Source: Rhododendron vialii
Lineage: Eukaryota > Streptophyta > Magnoliopsida > Ericales > Ericaceae
Direction of reading: 5' to 3'
NCBI RefSeq assembly: GCF_030253575.1
Contig: NC_080561.1
Span: 30,837,564 to 30,901,563, forward strand
DNA: 64,000 nt
A program made the position numbers and the translations under genes. Positions within the stretch are counted from its first letter, which is position 1. Each line of letters starts with the position of its first letter. Under the pieces are notes generated by a model. It saw only the letters and a program-made list of their open reading frames with translations, had not been told where the DNA came from and did no database searches. This document shows, in pieces, positions 51,983-62,479 of the stretch.

Positions 51983-52034
51983 AGTCCCATATCGAGTAAT
52001 TACAAAAGGTAAGAAGCAAAGGCATGTACAAATA
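51983..52034 (+). promoter_or_regulatory. U1-9 promoter: USE and TATA
   Basis: USE AGTCCCATATCG (one change) at 51983-51994 and TACAAATA at 52027-52034, 32 bp apart; start 32 bp after the first TATA base. Confidence 0.85.
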
Positions 52035-52058
52035 AACAACAGCGTGCAACATTGCAAT

Positions 52059-52218
52059 ATACTTACCTGGACGGGGTCAATGGACGATCAGCAAGGTCCA
52101 TGGCCTAGGTTAGTGGTCTCCATTGCACTTAGGAGGGGTGCTTGCTTAAGGTCTACCCATGTGGTGGAGCCTACGTCATAATTTGTGGTAGCGGGGGCCT
52201 GCGTTCGCGCGGCCCCTT
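52059..52218 (+). ncRNA. U1: U1 snRNA gene (U1-9)
   Basis: ATACTTACCTGG start; stem-loop I GGAC/GTCC around GATCAGCAAG; stem-loop II with ATTGCAC; Sm site AATTTGTGG, the standard form; stem-loop IV fully paired; 3' box CAGTTCAGTTGAAAGC. Probably active, though one base of the USE differs. Nearly identical to U1-13. Confidence 0.94.
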
Positions 52219-53342
52219 CCCAGTTCAGTTGAAAGCATTTGGTCACTCAAGGGTTAATTATCCTGTCCAATTACATCATGTTTTCCAATTCAGAAGTCGT
52301 ATTTAGATGGTGGTTACACTATTTCTTCTCTCTTTGGAGCTGTAGAAGCATGGTAAAACTTTAAGAGAGTAATTATTGAAATGTTATGTACGCTCTAATC
52401 TCTGTCGATTGGAGATTACATGAGTAATGTTTCTGTTCGTTTGTTCTCTTGTCATCCGGTTCTTGTCTTCTCTGATGTTTGTGGGTGTGTGTTTATATAT
52501 GTAGATAGAGAGACATCATCAGAAATAAATGACTACCTACCAACTGCTTGAGTTTTTGCTGGGGAGAACCATTGTCGAGGCAGATGGGACTAGTCATTTC
52601 CCGTGGGGACTAGTCAATCTTTTACTAGTCATTTCCCGTGGGGACTACTTCGATTAATTGTCATTCGTGGTGTTTGTTTAGGAGATTTCTTGAAATAATT
52701 TTGATTTTCTTCTCTTCTCCGACCAACTGTTACTTGAATGTTTGCTTGGAGACACCATTACTCTCGATTTCAATCGATTTCTAAGCATTATTTAGAACTT
52801 GTTTGTTCCTTATCTTTCTGTTCTTGTCTTCATGTTGTTCGTTCATCTCCCACAATATTACTTACTCACCTATAGTCATATCCCTATAGGCCTATACATA
52901 CATACATACATTCTCAAAGCCCTTGCTTTAGCTTCATGATGTTCAGTAGCAAGTGAATGCCCTTTTACTATGGAGGCCATCAAGATCTCGGTGGAGTACC
53001 GCTGCTTGATACCCGACATCCTTACCATATGACGGTAACTCGGAGCACCCAATATTTTCTAGAATCGTGGGCGACCTTTACCTTCGGATGTCTGACCAAA
53101 TTTGGATGAACTACAGAGCATGACCTAGTTCTGATGCTGATCATCCACTAAAACTCAACTAATTTACAAAGATTCAAAGAAACAACTTAATGACCCGGAA
53201 TCCATTTTCTGCCTTCTTTTCGTAGAAATCTCGATGTGCAAGATTTGCTTATATCCATTTATCTTTTTTCATTTGGTCTTGAGTTTTGTTTGGAATGATA
53301 CCTAGTTAAATTCTTTGAGTCTAGAAGCTTTTGCATGTCTGA

Positions 53343-53393
53343 AGTCCCACATCGAGCATCGAAGCGAGAGAACTGCACAAAGGACTATAAATA
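53343..53393 (+). promoter_or_regulatory. U1-10 promoter: USE and TATA
   Basis: A perfect USE AGTCCCACATCG (53343-53354) and TATAAATA (53386-53393), 31 bp apart; start 32 bp after the first TATA base. Confidence 0.88.
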
Positions 53394-53417
53394 GGAGGCA
53401 ATGAGCTCCATTATGAC

Positions 53418-53576
53418 ATACTTACCTGGACGGGGTCAATGGGCGAACAAGAAGATCCATGGCCAAGGGTAGTGACCTCCATTGCACTTGGGAGGGGTGC
53501 TCGCCTAAGGTCTATCCAAGTGGTAGAACCTACGTCATAATTTGTGGAAGCAGAGCCTGCGTCCGCGCGGCCCCTC
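53418..53576 (+). ncRNA. U1 snRNA locus (U1-10), doubtful function
   Basis: The promoter is clean and the 5' arm is ATACTTACCTGG. The stem-loop I loop reads GAACAAGAAG instead of GATCANNAAG, its stem is weakened, and stem-loop IV begins AGAGCC against GGCCCC, so pairing is poorer. Sm site AATTTGTGG and the AGTTGAA 3' box are present. It may be transcribed but could bind U1-70K less well. Confidence 0.8.
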
Positions 53577-53719
53577 CCCTAGTCAGTTGAATGTTAAATT
53601 ACTCTGTTCAATCGCTCTACTTTTCCATGTTTTACAATTTATAAAATCGAAATTCAGAAGTCATATTTGTGATCACCCCAGTGGTGGTAGCCCTTTCCCT
53701 ATTCAGTTGAAAGCAAATG

Positions 53720-54950
53720 ACATTGTTGTCGCTTAACATCGCTAATGAAATGAAGGCTTTTGGTTTGACATGAATCACATTGCTAAGATTGGAATTCGTG
53801 TGTTAATGCTTTTCCAAGTTTCCGGTATATCCTTACAAAGTGCGACGAGTTATAACTATTGGGACTAAGTTACTCCTTTTACGCTAAGGGTACTGGTTAA
53901 GAAACTTTTAAAAGTGTCACCAAAACCTACTAAAAATGTAATTTCAAGCTTTAATGGTTAATAGTAAACCATGAATCATAATCTATTCATATTTTGCCAA
54001 ATGGAAAATCATGGCAATCTGATAGTATCATAATCCGAATGTCCTGCTTGGTGTGATCATATATATGATACCAGCAGAAAGTTTTGCTCGGTCCATTTCT
54101 TGTTGAGCTTAAATGAGAGGCTAAGGGTTATTTACCATTAAAGTATCGACCAAAAACCCTTTTGCACAATTTACCATTGCATTTTTACTTTCCGCCCAAA
54201 TGTGGATTTCAAAGAATACCAACAAGTGAAAAGTTTACTGATTGACGAGAGAAAGTTTTTCCGTTTTTCTTGTTCTGAATTTTGTAAGGCAAAACACTAT
54301 TGTATAGGGGATAATCGCTGTTTTCTACTCATTAAATGTTTAGCCCTTGTCACAATTGCCCAAACAACACTAGTCTGAGATTTGAAAAATCCTCTATCAG
54401 AGTCCCTTAGACTTTGTTGATTCACAAAATCTACACATTAAAGACCTTCATTAAATATGGGGCAACGCCTTCTAATTATTATAGGAACCAATATCTCTTG
54501 ATTTCTAATTTTCGATCACAATATTTAGCTGAATTTAAAATTTGAAGGTATTAAAAAAATCAGATAAGCATAAAACTATGAATTTCATCAATGGTGACGG
54601 ACGACTACTTTTGTTAACAATGCACTTTAGTTATGTATGCATTGCAGAGTGAAAACACAATACTGAGAACTTTTAATCTTATGCATCCTAGACTGGGGGG
54701 AAAAACATTGGGATCTACGTAGGAGAAATAATCGATTTCCATCGTGGATTTGAAATGTTGGGATCAATAAAAAATCTGATAAGGATTGTCAAGATCTGAT
54801 TACATTGTAACATTAAATGCACTAGGATCATATTAGATTAACTGGCAAATAAGTTTCAACTGCACCTAGACCAATTTTAATGATACTAACAAGTCTTGCA
54901 TGATACGAAAGCCAGAGAGATAGTTGTAGATGTCATGTGAATTAAGTTCT
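53720..54950. other. Array flank and unassigned sequence
   Basis: The first few hundred bases repeat the U1 downstream flank (AATGAAATGAAGGCTTT, CTTTTCCAAGTTTCCGG), also seen at 63845-64000. From about 54300 to 54950 no gene or element was recognised. Confidence 0.5.
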
Positions 54951-54966
54951 AGGTTCAAATCTTCCC

Positions 54967-54974
54967 TATAAAAA
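54967..54974 (+). promoter_or_regulatory. TATA box of the proline-rich protein gene
   Basis: TATAAAAA lies 44 bp upstream of the ATG at 55011, giving a short leader of about 10-15 bases if the start is the usual 30 bp downstream. The leader just before the ATG reads CACCCTAAAG. Confidence 0.6.
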
Positions 54975-55010
54975 GGGAAGTCTTAAACCTCTGCAACCCA
55001 CACCCTAAAG

Positions 55011-55472
55011 ATGAAAACTGTTGCATGTTTAGTACTTTGCCTTTGGCTAGTTGCTCTAACAAACCTTTGTCTTGCTGATGACGAGCAACTATCAGATCTA
55101 AGTGCTGATTCTGCTTGGTTTGATAGTCAATCAAATCATGAAGAACCATTTGCGGCACCATTCAACCATGAAGAACCATCGGCTGCACCATCCAACCATG
55201 AAGAACCATCGGCAGCACCATCCAACCATGAAGAACCATCGGCAGCACCATCCAACCATGAAGAACCGTCGGCGGCACCATCCTTGGATGAGGAACAAGA
55301 AGCTAAGCATAAACCACACAGGGCACCTGCACCAACACCAACTAGCCCAGAGGCACCTACGCCAAAGGGACCCTCCTCACCTGGTCACAAGCATAAGCAT
55401 AAACACCACAAGCACCGAAAGACGCCAGCACCGTCACCGTCACCGGAAACGACCCCACCCCAACACCCCTAG
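55011..55472 (+). CDS. Small secreted proline-rich (AGP-like) protein with NHEEPSAAPS repeats
   Basis: 153 residues. A signal peptide (MKTVACLVLCLWLVALTNLC, cleavage near LA|DD at residue 22) predicts secretion. Residues 42-91 are five 10-residue repeats, NHEEPSAAPS (the first diverged), coded by 30-bp tandem DNA units (55134-55283). Then comes a Pro-rich region with AP, TP and SP pairs typical of arabinogalactan-type glycosylation, a His/Lys block (HKHKHKHHKHRK, residues 126-137), and a Pro/Ser/Thr tail without a hydrophobic GPI signal. A TATA box (TATAAAAA, 54967-54974) and a possible AATAAA (near 55606) support a real transcription unit. It resembles Lys/His-rich cell-wall glycoproteins; the precise family is not known. 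It sits within the U1 array but is not part of the repeated unit. Confidence 0.75.
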   Translation: MKTVACLVLCLWLVALTNLCLADDEQLSDLSADSAWFDSQSNHEEPFAAPFNHEEPSAAPSNHEEPSAAPSNHEEPSAAPSNHEEPSAAPSLDEEQEAKHKPHRAPAPTPTSPEAPTPKGPSSPGHKHKHKHHKHRKTPAPSPSPETTPPQHP

Positions 55473-55619
55473 GGCCCATAACGCCAATAGTGTCCATGCC
55501 AGAGGCATCGACATCCGTTGTTAAAATGCTCCAATCCTCCTTCCTTTCTTAGAGGGTTTCTAGTAACATGAGCTACTCTTGAAATAACATAGTACTCCTG
55601 TTACAAATAAATGGTAAAC

Positions 55620-57225
55620 TTTTTATCTTTTCCTATTCCCATATGTTCTCTAGTTCTCTTCCATTGAAGAATCGGTCATATTAATTTACAAGTATCTTCG
55701 GAAACAGGAATCATTGGCACTACTAGCGACGGAATTTTTATTGGCATCAACATTTTATTGTGGGTTCTAGTTACCAAAGTTTTAGCTCTCCTCGTAAATA
55801 GTAATTGCCTCAACACATATATACTCGAAAACATGCTCCATCAATTTTCCTTTGATTTTGTTGTTTCGAAAATAGTTCGAAATAAAGGCCTTCGTTGAAT
55901 GTCGGCCACCTCCTTCTAATGAGCACAACAACATCTCACGTTTAGTACATAAATTTTCGTTATCATGTAGTTTAAAAGACTATTGCTTTAGCCATCATCA
56001 AACTCAAACTGAAGCAATATTAATATCAAGGTTACTAATGTTAACTTGCAGAATGAGGTATCAATTAGTAGTATCCATCAACATACTATGAAGCATGGAT
56101 GCTTCTAGACAGAGGCGGCTCGAAAAATGCACTAAGTTTTTGTATTTTTTACATATAATTTAATTTTTCTTTCATACTTTTTCATATTGTTGGTACTGAA
56201 TTGTTCATGAGTAATCTAACTCAACAAAGCAAAATAAATTAAGCACAACTCATTTTCAAACACAATATTTTTTTTATTTTATATAGAGCTTTGTATTCAA
56301 AAAATTTCTTTATATTTTTGTCACCGCTAAACTAAAAGTCTGGAGCTGCTTTTAGATACTCTCCGATACTTGGAAATACATATCCCAAAAGTATGATTTT
56401 CTGCTCCGATACTTGGAAATACATATCCCAAAAGTATGATTTTCTGCAGTTTTTAAGTATCGGATACTTTTCAGATACTCCTTCGATATTTGCAATTACA
56501 GATGAGTTTGGATACTTTTCGGTTGTTGTGGACTAATCACCGTTAAACATTTGTTCTCACAAAAGAATGAAATGTCAAAAAGAGTTTATAACGGATCCGT
56601 TGAGTTGAATTTTGACTAGAGAACAAATGATCATCGAGGGGAATGAGATTAAAGCCTACTAATTAAAAGTCTCTATAACAACAACCCAACCTACCTGTTC
56701 AACTGGACAACCGAGTTGTATGAGACTTAGGAGCGTCACTAAGGAGATATCACTCCAACTTATTCCTATGGTGCAACAGCGATGCTTGCAGCGTATCAGG
56801 TTAAACTTGGCTTTTAATGATTCTTCTACTATGGAAATTTCAGGTGGGGCATAGCAGGATACTCTTTATAAGAGATCACCTATGTGAGTGTGAAGGGGCT
56901 GCTTCTGTGAGAATTTTCTAAGGCTGAATTCTCTAAAGCACTCTTTGAAACTAGTCGATGTTCTAGGGCCAAAATGGGCACAACCATAAGAACCAATTGT
57001 ATTCAAAAAGTTTATGTGTGAATTCTGTTATCGTGGTTTACACAAAATGCTGAATAGTTTAAGGCATCGTGTCCACTGGTTAGCAAGTAAATTTGATAGT
57101 CTTTCACAAGGGAAGGTTCAAAGCCAAAAGCTACCTATCCTATGCAGAAATTTCCACTTGTACTCTCTCTGTCATTTGCATTGTTTTGCGTTTGTTATCG
57201 AGTCAATTTCATTTATGTAGGGGAT
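55620..57225. other. Unassigned AT-rich sequence
   Basis: No gene was recognised. Near 56345-56470 a stretch containing GATACTTGGAAATACATATC is repeated in tandem. The last few hundred bases before 57226 may be the 3' end of a Copia interior, because a purine-rich GTAGGGGAT directly precedes the LTR. Confidence 0.4.
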
Positions 57226-57753
57226 TGTTGGAAAATATTATTGGAATGTAATATTTTTATTTGGTTTGAATGTGAATTGACTTGATTTAGAGTCATGTTT
57301 TTTCAGTGACACCTATTCGTTGTGGACGGACGCTTCTTATATGAATAAATGTGTCTCCTCCCTTGGTGACCATTCGGAATAGTCACCAGTTGGTCTATAA
57401 ATAGAATGTTCCCCATTCATTCTATAGAGATTTGAAAAGATGTTTATGTCTGTATTTTCATCGAGTCAGAGTCATTCTTTTTGAGAGAGTATAAAACACA
57501 AGGAGGTTCAATAGACCCATTGATTGAGTGCTTCTCCTGTGGAGAGTTCGATCAAGTAGAGCTGGGTGATAGACGTTCATGCAAACCGTAAGCACCGTAG
57601 CGGGGACGAATCTGTCTTAAGTATAGAGTGTTACACACTAACATTCACTTTGATCACCAATTTGTTTTCATCAATTTCTAGATTTTGAGTTCCGATTTTA
57701 TTGCACTCATATTATGGGTTTTCATCACAAAAAGTAAACATATTTTTCCAACA
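57226..57753 (+). mobile_element. Copia-like LTR (3' end of a decayed element)
   Basis: 528 bp, starting TGTTGGAAAATATTA and ending TATTTTTCCAACA, with a TATA-like TCTATAAATAG inside. A purine tract precedes it, and the flanking 5-mers (GGGAT, GACTT) do not match, so it is more likely the 3' LTR of a truncated element than a solo LTR. After it the U1 array flank resumes. Confidence 0.75.
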
Positions 57754-58004
57754 GACTTTTTGCATCTAGCAACACGAGGCTTTCATTTCGTTCAATTCAA
57801 TCAATTTCTAAGCTTATTGAGCAAGCAGATTATTTAGGACTCTTGGCTATAAGCCCATGTCAATACGGACGTGATGAAAGATCGAGTGGCAAATGCATAT
57901 CTGCCTAAATGAGAAGCAAGCAGAAAAAAGAGAGCTTAAGACTCACCGATCCCGTTCGTTTTGGGATTTTGGATTTGGATTTGTAGGTAATGAGTATTAT
58001 AAAG

Positions 58005-58371
58005 TCTACACACACATACAATCTGTGCACAGATTGTGCACAGATGTTGTTGTGGGGCCCACCACGGGTCCCACACAAATCATCCGAGCCGTTCATTAAA
58101 TGTAAAACATTTTTTCAAGGGTCCCCGTAAAAAATAAGCTCAATTTGATACCTATAGGTGCTCGATCCAACCATATAACTTTTCATTATCCGGAAATCTG
58201 AATGAAAAGTTAGATGGTTGGATGAAGCACCTATAAGTATCGGATTGAGCTTATTTTTTACAGGGACCCTTGAAAAAATATTTTACATTTAATGAACGGC
58301 TCGGATGATTTTTGTGAGACCCGTGGTGGGCCCCACAACAAAATCTGTGCACAGATTGTCTGTGTGTGTAG
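58005..58371. mobile_element. Foldback MITE, near-perfect hairpin
   Basis: The left arm (CTACACACAC, CAATCTGTGCACAGATTGT, GGGGCCCACCACGGGTCCC) and the right arm (GGGACCCTTGAAAAAAT, GACCCGTGGTGGGCCCC, CTGTGCACAGATTGTC) are inverted copies over about 170 bp each, meeting near 58190. AATGAGTAT occurs on both sides (57989-57997 and 58380-58388), a possible 9-bp target duplication, though it lies a few bases outside the matched ends. Confidence 0.85.
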
Positions 58372-58455
58372 CAAGGGTCAATGAGTATAGAGGGACATAG
58401 AGTAATGATTGAAAATAAGGGTAATGATTGGAGAGAGAGAGAAAAAAAAAAGGAA

Positions 58456-58585
58456 AATTATTCAATACTCCCGGCGTATACTCCCTCCCCTCACATAACA
58501 TATGGGTCCACATGGGACTCAATGTAGGCCCCACATCTTATGTGAGGGGAGGGAGTATACACCAGGATTATTGAATAATTATCTA
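58456..58585. mobile_element. Small palindromic MITE
   Basis: ATTATTCAATACTCCCGGCG, TATACTCCCTCCCCTCAC and their inverted copies (GTGAGGGGAGGGAGTATA, GGATTATTGAATAATTAT) surround a short middle with GTCCACATGGGACTC. Confidence 0.75.
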
Positions 58586-58664
58586 AAAAAATAAGAGTAA
58601 TGATTTGAGAGAAATAAAATAATGATTAGAATCCAAAATGCTTAAACGAACAACCATATTTTGA

Positions 58665-58716
58665 AGTCCCACATCGAGCAATTACAAAAGGTAAGATGCA
58701 AAGGCATGTACAAATA
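58665..58716 (+). promoter_or_regulatory. U1-11 promoter: USE and TATA
   Basis: A perfect USE AGTCCCACATCG (58665-58676) and TACAAATA (58709-58716), 32 bp apart. The promoter is intact though the gene body is not. Confidence 0.85.
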
Positions 58717-58740
58717 AACAATAACTTGCAACTTTACAAT

Positions 58741-58873
58741 ATACTTACCTGGACGGGGTCAATGGACGATCAGCAATGTCCATGAATTAGGTTTGTGACC
58801 TCCATTGCACTTAGTAAGGGTGCTTGTCTAAGGTCTGTCTAAGTAGTAGAGCCTACGTCATAATTTGTGGTAC
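58741..58873 (+). pseudogene. U1 snRNA pseudogene lacking stem-loop IV (U1-11)
   Basis: ATACTTACCTGGACGGGG start, stem-loops I-III with changes (loop GATCAGCAAT, TTAGTAAGGG), Sm site AATTTGTGG, then a deletion joins directly to the flank CCCTATTTAGTTGATAGC. Without stem-loop IV it is unlikely to form a normal particle, although its promoter could still fire. Confidence 0.87.
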
Positions 58874-59617
58874 CCTATTTAGTTGATAGCATTTGGGTTC
58901 TCAAGGACCCGTACGATTGCCTCTTCATGTTTTCCAATTTAAATTGTAATTTAAAAGTTTTATTTATGATCAATGAACAACTTTTTTTAGCTGTGTGTTC
59001 CTAAATGGGGAAAACCAAGGGAGTGGGAAAGAGTGCTAATATTGATATTCGTGTGTTGACGCTTTTCCATGGTTTTTTTAAAAAAAAAAAAAATTGCGCA
59101 TATGAAAAAATGACGAGTTACAACTATTGAGACCAAATTAATTCTCTTACGCTAAAGTCTAAATCGTTTCACATTCGTCTAGCGATAGTATAAAATTTCC
59201 CTAGGGTGATGATAGCATTAGATCCTACATTTGTTAGGGTCTTATTGACAAGTGTCTTCATTTGTTGGGCCAATTGAGTCGAGGTCGCCCATAGTGAGTT
59301 TCCAGTTCACGCATGTTGGAACTCTTGAAAATTGGCGTGATCTTATATACGATACCTGCTGACCTGCCAGACGTTTTGCTAGCTCGCTCCAATTCTTGTT
59401 GGGCTTAAATGAGCGGCTAAGAGTTATTTTCCATTACAGTAGAGACCAAAAACCACACATTTTGCACATTTAACATTGCATTTTTCCTTTCTGCCCAAAT
59501 GTGGATTTTAACGAATACCAGCGAGTGAAAAGTCCACTGATTGACGAGAGAAAAGTTTCTAATTTTTCTTCCTCTGAAGTTTTTAAGGCAAGACATTATT
59601 GTTGTATACATACCATA

Positions 59618-59724
59618 AGTCCCACATCGAACAAACAAGAATAGGAGAGGTGGGCAATGGGTATAAATAGAATCCGTTTGCATCAATAAAACGTACTTCA
59701 ACTAGGCTCCGTGGCCTAGATTAG
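59618..59724 (+). pseudogene. Promoter plus rearranged U1 5' remnant
   Basis: A perfect USE (AGTCCCACATCG, 59618-59629) and TATAAATA (59662-59669) are followed at the right distance by GTACTTCAACTAGGCTCC and GGCCTAGATTAG, a U1 start lacking stem-loop I. The same rearranged unit occurs at 48631, so the event came before a duplication of the unit. Confidence 0.65.
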
Positions 59725-59740
59725 CAACATTACAATTAAT

Positions 59741-60777
59741 ATACTCACCTGGACGGGGATAATGTGTGATCAACAAGGCCCATGAACTTGGTTAGCAATC
59801 TCGATCCATTGCACTTAGGAGGAGTGCTTGCCTAAGGTCTACTGTTAGCACCTTGATTTCCAAGGCTTTCTAAGCTTGGCTAGCGGTGGCACCTTGCACC
59901 CTAGCCAACCGGTGGAAACAAAGGCATGAGGCAGACATGTCTTTACAAGGTGACCCGACGGTGTCGGTTGGTGTCGGCACTGGTCTCTAAGGCAAGTGGC
60001 AGTCGTGATGCACGTGATGGCCCGATGATATCGAGGCAGGGATGCTAAACGGGAAACAGGCTTGTGGGACAAGGCAATCAAGGAAAATGGCTAAGTATTG
60101 GGAGCTGGGGTTGGATCACGAAATTGGCCAGGCAGCCTTGAGTTTGCTCGGGCAAAACGGAGGCAGCCTTGAGTTGGCTCAGGCAAAACGGTTATTGACG
60201 GTTAACAGCATTCTGCACATGTTGCTGGGAGCATGGGACAGGTGTCCAAGGCAGAAACGGGCTGCATGTGTTGCTGGCAGCATGGGATAGGTGTCCAAGG
60301 CAGAAACAGGCAGTTATCAGCAGTTATCTCCAGGCAGTTTCATGTTTCAGTGTGCTGGCAGATTCTGGCAGTGCCAGCACAGCCCTAGGGCAGTTGGGGG
60401 TGTCAACTGCAAGATCATGGGTTGGCCCATGATCTCATGTACTTAGTGGCCACATTTTTATGATTGTAAGCCTATTTAGGCAAGCATTTTCGTAGCCTAA
60501 GGCAGGGGGTTGTTCTGTCTAGGTTCTTAAGTGTATTCCTTTGTAAGTTGGTGCTTAATAAAGGTTGGGACGGTTCCCGTAACTCTTGAGTGTGTTTCTA
60601 GACGTTCAAACATATCGGGTGTGTGAGTAAACACTAGTTGGCTGAGACCAAGTTGTTGGCAAACTTGGTGCCATCACGGGTAGATTTCTAGGCGAAAAAT
60701 AGCCCCGTGACATCTACCCACGTGGTGGAACCTACATCATAATTTTTGGAAGAGGGGGTCTGCGTTTGCGTGGTCCG
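59741..60777 (+). pseudogene. U1 snRNA pseudogene split by a solo LTR (U1-12)
   Basis: The 5' arm reads ATACTCACCTGG, which would fit GTGAGT donors. The body runs to CTAAGGTCTAC, is interrupted at 59843-60712, and resumes CTACCCACGTGGTGG through a decayed Sm site (AATTTTTGG) and stem-loop IV. No TATA box at the usual place. Confidence 0.87.
59843..60712 (+). mobile_element. Solo-LTR-like insertion in U1-12
   Basis: Starts TGTTAGCACC and ends CCCCGTGACA (TG...CA), with a perfect 5-bp target duplication, TCTAC (59838-59842 and 60713-60717). 870 bp, with no coding capacity. A primer-site-like TTGGTGCCATCACGGG near its 3' end suggests that a bit of internal sequence may remain. Lineage not assigned. 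Confidence 0.8.
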
Positions 60778-61112
60778 GTTTCTCGTGGCAACCTGATAGT
60801 CGAGTCTGTAGAGACAAACATTTGATGAGGAACAGGAATTTGAACGTTAAAATGGGGTATCTGCGGGATCATACAAAAGATAAATGAATTTTCGCCGGTC
60901 ACAAGCCAAGCATCCATAACTGAAAAAGAAGACATCGGGTGGGATGAGTTTCAAGAGCATTGGAGTTGTGGTGAAACTAAGGTAGCGTTAGCAGGAGACC
61001 AAAGATAGCTGTACTGCGAAAACATTTGAGTGCTGCGGTGGACATTCGACACCCATAAAAAAACTGATGCTTAACTGCAATCATGTTTGTTTCGTGAATT
61101 ATCTGCCACAAT

Positions 61113-62034
61113 TAGAGGTGTCAAACGGGCCGTGCCGTGCCGGCCTGGCCCGTTTAGTTTCGTGCCAACCGTGCTTCGTGCCGTGCCGTGTCGGCCCATT
61201 TACTTAAATAGTGTCGTGCCGTGCCGGGCCCATTTACTTAAATCGTGTCGTATCATGCCGTGCTGTTTTTCAATCGTATCATGCCATGCTAGCCCATTTA
61301 CTTGATTGTGTCGTGCCGCCCCGTTTACGGTTTACTTGGTCGGGTCGTGTTGTGCCTGTTTAGGGGTAAATAATGTTTTGATAAGTTTTTTTATTTTACT
61401 TGTTATCTTGTAATGTCAATTTACAAACCAAACCCTATTCACTAACACAAACAAAAATAATTCATTTTCACCGAATAAAAATTGTTAATTTTTTTTAAAA
61501 AATCATCGTTACATAAAATGCAATGTATGTGGCACATACTTTGTGCGGTATTTTTGTCATGTTTGATTCAAAGTTTTTTAATCGTATACAAAATTTTAAA
61601 AGTTTATTTTAGTTAAATTACGAAACTAAAATGCATTGTTTACCTAATTTACCATATATATTAGCCATTTGGCCCTTTTAGCCACATAGCGAGTCAATTT
61701 TTTTTTTTACCTTAATTAATGACAATATAAGTCATGAGTCTCATCACTCATGGCATAGAAAGTCAATTTATTTAATAAAATTAATATTATTTTTTTACCT
61801 TAATTAATGACATTATTAGTTAACATAGTGAGTCAATTTATTATTTATTTTTTGTTTTTCCGAGCCTCTTGTTGTGCCGGGCTAAGATCGCGTCGTGTCG
61901 TGCCATGCTCGTGCCATGCCCGTCCACGTTCCCACTTTGACCGTGCCGTGTCATGCCAGGACCACAATCGTGCCTGTGCCGTGCCGTGCCACATTTAAAC
62001 GTGCCGCGCCGGCCCGACCCACTTGACACCCCTA
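61113..62034. mobile_element. Short hAT element rich in GTGCCGTGCC words
   Basis: Ends TAGAGGTGTCAA and TTGACACCCCTA with a perfect 8-bp duplication, GCCACAAT (61105-61112 and 62035-62042). About 250 bp at each end is made of repeated CGTGCCGTGCC-type words in inverted orientation, around an AT-rich middle. No transposase. Confidence 0.93.
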
Positions 62035-62241
62035 GCCACAATTGCATCCGGAGTCACATTTAAAAATTGTATTTGTAGACTTTTTGTATCTCGTTACACG
62101 AGGCTTTTCATATTGTTCAATTCAATCAGTTTCTAAGCTTCTCGAGCAAGCAGATTATTTATGGACGTGACAAAAGAGTGGCAAATGCAAATGAGAGGCA
62201 AACAGGAAAAGAGAGAGAAGTAAAGGCTCACCTTGTTTTGA

Positions 62242-62294
62242 AGTCCCACATCAAGTAATTACAAAAAGGTAAGAAGCAAAGGCAGCTACAAATA
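62242..62294 (+). promoter_or_regulatory. U1-13 promoter: USE and TATA
   Basis: USE AGTCCCACATCA (one change at the last base, 62242-62253) and TACAAATA (62287-62294), 33 bp apart; start 32 bp after the first TATA base. Confidence 0.85.
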
Positions 62295-62318
62295 AGCAAC
62301 AGCGTGCAACATTGCAAT

Positions 62319-62478
62319 ATACTTACCTGGACGGGGTCAATGGACGATCAGCAAGGTCCATGGCCTAGGTTAGTGGCCTCCATTGCACTTAGGAGGGGTG
62401 CTCGCCTAAGGTCTACCCAAGTGGTGGAGCCTACGTCATAATTTGTGGTAGCGGGAGCCTGCGTTCGCGCGGCCCCTT
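62319..62478 (+). ncRNA. U1: U1 snRNA gene (U1-13)
   Basis: ATACTTACCTGG start, stem-loop I GGAC/GTCC around GATCAGCAAG, stem-loop II with ATTGCAC, Sm site AATTTGTGG, a stem-loop IV with one weakened pair (GGAGCC with GGCCCC), and the 3' box CAGTTCAGTTTAAAGC. Probably active. Confidence 0.93.
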
Positions 62479-62479
62479 C

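Noticed and set aside
55102-55524. His/Met-rich open frame overlapping the proline-rich gene
   Set aside because: It is a shadow frame of the same 30-bp repeats. Only the 55011 frame has a signal peptide, a sensible composition and a TATA box at the right place.
61087-61305. Cys/Pro/Arg-rich open frame
   Set aside because: It is a by-product of the GTGCCGTGCC repeats at the end of a hAT element.
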